Assembly: GCA_028724185.1 (NCBI GenBank)
Contig: JAQYDN010000001.1
Span: forward strand, 1-64,000
Reading direction: 5' to 3'
DNA: 64,000 bases
Origin: Bacillota bacterium
GTDB taxonomy: Bacteria > Bacillota > Clostridia > Tissierellales > Peptoniphilaceae
A program made the translations under genes and the position numbers. Below, piece by piece: positions 62,393-64,000 of this stretch (positions within the stretch are counted from its first letter, which is position 1; every line of letters starts with the position of its first letter). The notes beneath the pieces are model-generated. The model was not told the origin of the DNA. It did not search any database and saw nothing but the letters and a program-made list of their open reading frames with translations.

Positions 62393-63580
62393 TCACGCTC
62401 TTCGGCAACCTCCGCGCCCCTCTGAAGCCGTCATCTCCAACAAGCGAAACGCCTCCGGTAAATATGTAACTATATCGGAGGCCGTTAGACTGTAACGACT
62501 TTTATGTAAGGCACCGATGTCTCCCGAAAGTCCGTGTATATATACCCCTAAACGGGCCGCGTTAAAGCAACTTAATCCTTGGCCCAAGAGTGACGTAATT
62601 ATTCCCGTCAAGACGTCGCCGCTTCCCGCCGTCGCCATGCCCGGGTTGCCCGTGTCATTATACACCAAATGCGCCTTATCGGCTATGATCGTCCGATGTC
62701 CCTTCAAGACGACCGTCCCGCCGTAACGCTTTAAGCAAAGAGAGACGGCCTCTTCGCGGTGTTGCTCGACCCACTCCGCGGACTTTTCGATGAGCCTCGC
62801 CATTTCAGCCGTATGAGGCGTATATATCTTCTTATCTCCTCTCGCAAGCTCCATCCCTTGAGACAGGTGATACAGTGCGTCGGCATCGACGACGGTCGGC
62901 ACTTGGATGCCGCGGTAGACCTCTTCAAATAGACGGCGCGCATCCGCGTCCCGTCCCATCCCGGGACCGATCCCGACGGCGTCCATCTCCGTCAAAAAAG
63001 AGAGATCGCCGTTTCCCTTCACAATCACCTCGACGGTGCGGAGAGAAAAAGAAGGGACCATCGCATCCGGTACGACGGCGTAGGCGAGACCCGTTCCCGT
63101 CCTCAAGAGCGCGCGCGTCGAAAGATCCACCGAGCCATACATGCCGGGGCTCGCGCCGATCACGGCGGTCTTTCCCCGGCTGCCCTTGTGATCGGCATCG
63201 CGCATCGCGGGCAAGAGATCCGCCATGTCTCGGGATACCTTTACGCCGCTTTTGCGCCCGCGTCTTCGCGCGAGGCATATCGCGTAGTCTTTTTCATGTC
63301 CGATGGACAGGTCGAAGTAGACGTCCTCGCAGACGCCGTAGGGCCTTCCGCCCTTTTCGTATCTCACCGACAGATTCTTTAAGCCGATCGAAAACAAATT
63401 TCGACCCAAGGCCTTGCTCATCGCCTCTTTGGCCGCAAACAGCGCGGCGATATGCTGCGGTCTCTTATTTTTTAATCGCTTGTAATCGGGCTCGGAAAAC
63501 AATGTATGTAAAAAATCGTCGCCCCGTCGCTCGAGGATTCTCTCGACCCTCGGGATATAAACTAAGTCGATGCCTATCAT
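62393..63580 (-). CDS. acpS/nnrD: AcpS-NnrD fusion (holo-ACP synthase + NAD(P)H-hydrate dehydratase)
   Basis: A single reading frame of 395 residues joins two enzymes. Residues 1-125 are AcpS (IGIDLVYIPRVERI, FAAKEAMSKALG), which adds 4'-phosphopantetheine to ACP. Residues 130-395 are NnrD (GIGPGMG, VVDADALYHL, TPHTAEMARL, GNPGMATAGSGDVLTG), which repairs hydrated NADH. The NnrE epimerase domain usually joined to NnrD is missing. ATG at 63580 is chosen since AGAGGTGG lies upstream and AcpS starts there; an upstream extension is not conserved. No frameshift is seen at the junction. Confidence 0.9.
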   Translation of the reverse strand: MIGIDLVYIPRVERILERRGDDFLHTLFSEPDYKRLKNKRPQHIAALFAAKEAMSKALGRNLFSIGLKNLSVRYEKGGRPYGVCEDVYFDLSIGHEKDYAICLARRRGRKSGVKVSRDMADLLPAMRDADHKGSRGKTAVIGASPGMYGSVDLSTRALLRTGTGLAYAVVPDAMVPSFSLRTVEVIVKGNGDLSFLTEMDAVGIGPGMGRDADARRLFEEVYRGIQVPTVVDADALYHLSQGMELARGDKKIYTPHTAEMARLIEKSAEWVEQHREEAVSLCLKRYGGTVVLKGHRTIIADKAHLVYNDTGNPGMATAGSGDVLTGIITSLLGQGLSCFNAARLGVYIHGLSGDIGALHKSRYSLTASDIVTYLPEAFRLLEMTASEGRGGCRRA

Positions 63581-63598
63581 ACGCCACCTCTCATGTTT

Positions 63599-63607
63599 AT
63601 CATAGCA
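63599..63607 (-). promoter_or_regulatory. Extended -10 promoter of acpS/nnrD-mazF
   Basis: The minus strand reads TGCTATGAT, an extended -10 box. The start of transcription would be about 12 bases before the AcpS ATG. No good -35 is seen. Confidence 0.5.
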
Positions 63608-63645
63608 CATCAAAGGATAGAAGTTTGTAAATTTTAGATAGACTC

Positions 63646-63674
63646 TTGACATTTTTTCGATGCGCATATACAAT
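63646..63674 (+). promoter_or_regulatory. Promoter of tyrS
   Basis: TTGACA, a 17-base spacer and TACAAT. Transcription would start near 63681. Confidence 0.85.
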
Positions 63675-63680
63675 AAGCAC

Positions 63681-63825
63681 CAAACTCAATATATACGAAG
63701 AAGGCGCCATCAAAATTACAGCGCCGGAGTATAATAACCCTTAAGGCTTTTTGCGAAGAAAGGTGGTACCGCGTTTAACGACGCCCTTTCGCAGAGTCTT
63801 TTTTTGTGCTTAAAAAGGAGGCATT
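63681..63825 (+). promoter_or_regulatory. Short T-box leader of tyrS
   Basis: The T-box AAAGGTGGTACCGCG is at 63759-63773, with a terminator (TGCG with CGCA and AAAGG with CCTTT) ending in seven T at 63805. The part before it is only about 75 bases. It has one hairpin (TATAC 63692-63696 with GTATA 63729-63733; GGCGC 63703-63707 with GCGCC 63721-63725) instead of a full Stem I. Tyrosine codons TAC (63717-63719) and TAT (63730-63732) lie in it, but neither can be assigned as the specifier. Confidence 0.8.
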
Positions 63826-64000
63826 ATGACCGAAAATGTATTTGATTTACTGGAACGAAGAGGTTACATCGATCAGGTAACATTCCCCGACGAATTAAGA
63901 AAACGGCTCGATGAAGGACCCATTACGTTTTATATCGGTTTCGACGCGACCGCCGATTCCCTGACATTGGGTCATTATCTGCAAGTAAAAGTCTTACAAC
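63826..64000 (+). CDS. tyrS: Tyrosyl-tRNA synthetase, N-terminal part (cut by window edge)
   Basis: The first 58 residues only. IDQVTFPDELRKRLDE and YIGFDATADSLTLGHY match TyrS, and the LTLGH segment holds the class I HIGH signature. Coding continues past base 64000. AAAGGAG lies 6 bases before the ATG. It is controlled by the preceding short T-box. Confidence 0.93.
   Translation, partial: MTENVFDLLERRGYIDQVTFPDELRKRLDEGPITFYIGFDATADSLTLGHYLQVKVLQ

Noticed and set aside
63150..63250. Frameshift or missed stop between AcpS and NnrD
   Set aside because: The frame is continuous, the linker is short and polar, and both domains keep their motifs in register, so a true fusion is the simpler reading.

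Overview
The window (about 50% G+C by eye) reads as chromosomal core of an anaerobic Gram-positive Bacillota, most like the Clostridia/Tissierellia group. Pointers are T-box leaders, an Asp23/AmaP cluster, DUF4364, DUF4330 and DUF1848 proteins, a CsaB cell-wall polymer locus, and strong AGGAGG ribosome sites with occasional GTG/TTG starts. The species cannot be named from this. No phage, insertion sequence or CRISPR array was seen.

Layout. 1-387 has no gene but holds four tandem consensus promoters firing leftward off the window, probably for an rRNA operon. 388-13620 is one leftward series: pheS, pheT, zapA, a U32 peptidase, mutS2, argS, a B12-binding radical SAM protein and a TPR protein. 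tRNA-Cys (+) and tRNA-Phe/tRNA-Gly (-) follow. 14214-17916 is a leftward operon (hpt, CPBP protease, sirtuin, methyltransferase, hslO), divergent from a DUF4364 gene across a 14-bp palindrome. 18531-25348 carries the Asp23/AmaP cluster, valS with its T-box, trpS and an amidohydrolase. rpsD and murC run rightward.

27647-32467 holds a small membrane protein, a three-rhodanese lipoprotein and a polar amino-acid ABC transporter whose binding-protein mRNA has a structured leader. 32501-41638 is ftsE-ftsX-M23 hydrolase activator-S41 protease-uvrB-uvrA, which links septal wall hydrolysis with excision repair. After 5-FTHF cyclo-ligase and larB comes a three-gene ABC export system with a large secreted partner (43053-46775), then a two-rhodanese lipoprotein. 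A tight six-gene cluster follows (47755-51831): two glycosyltransferases of the families once called rSAM/selenodomain-associated, two TVP38 membrane proteins, a CCG-type iron-sulfur protein and a C_GCAxxG_C_C protein.

52015-53627 has a DNA glycosylase and a DUF1848 protein. 53712-61905 (-) is a secondary cell-wall polysaccharide locus: secreted protein, GT4, DUF4330, membrane protein, O-antigen-ligase-like polymerase, csaB, tagA-like transferase, tkt and an FMN-binding lipoprotein. The right end has solitary mazF, an AcpS-NnrD fusion, and tyrS (cut by the window edge) behind an unusually short T-box leader. The best candidates for something new are the regulatory RNAs and promoters (left edge, 32281-32409, 63681-63825, 17941-17976) and the 47755-51831 cluster.
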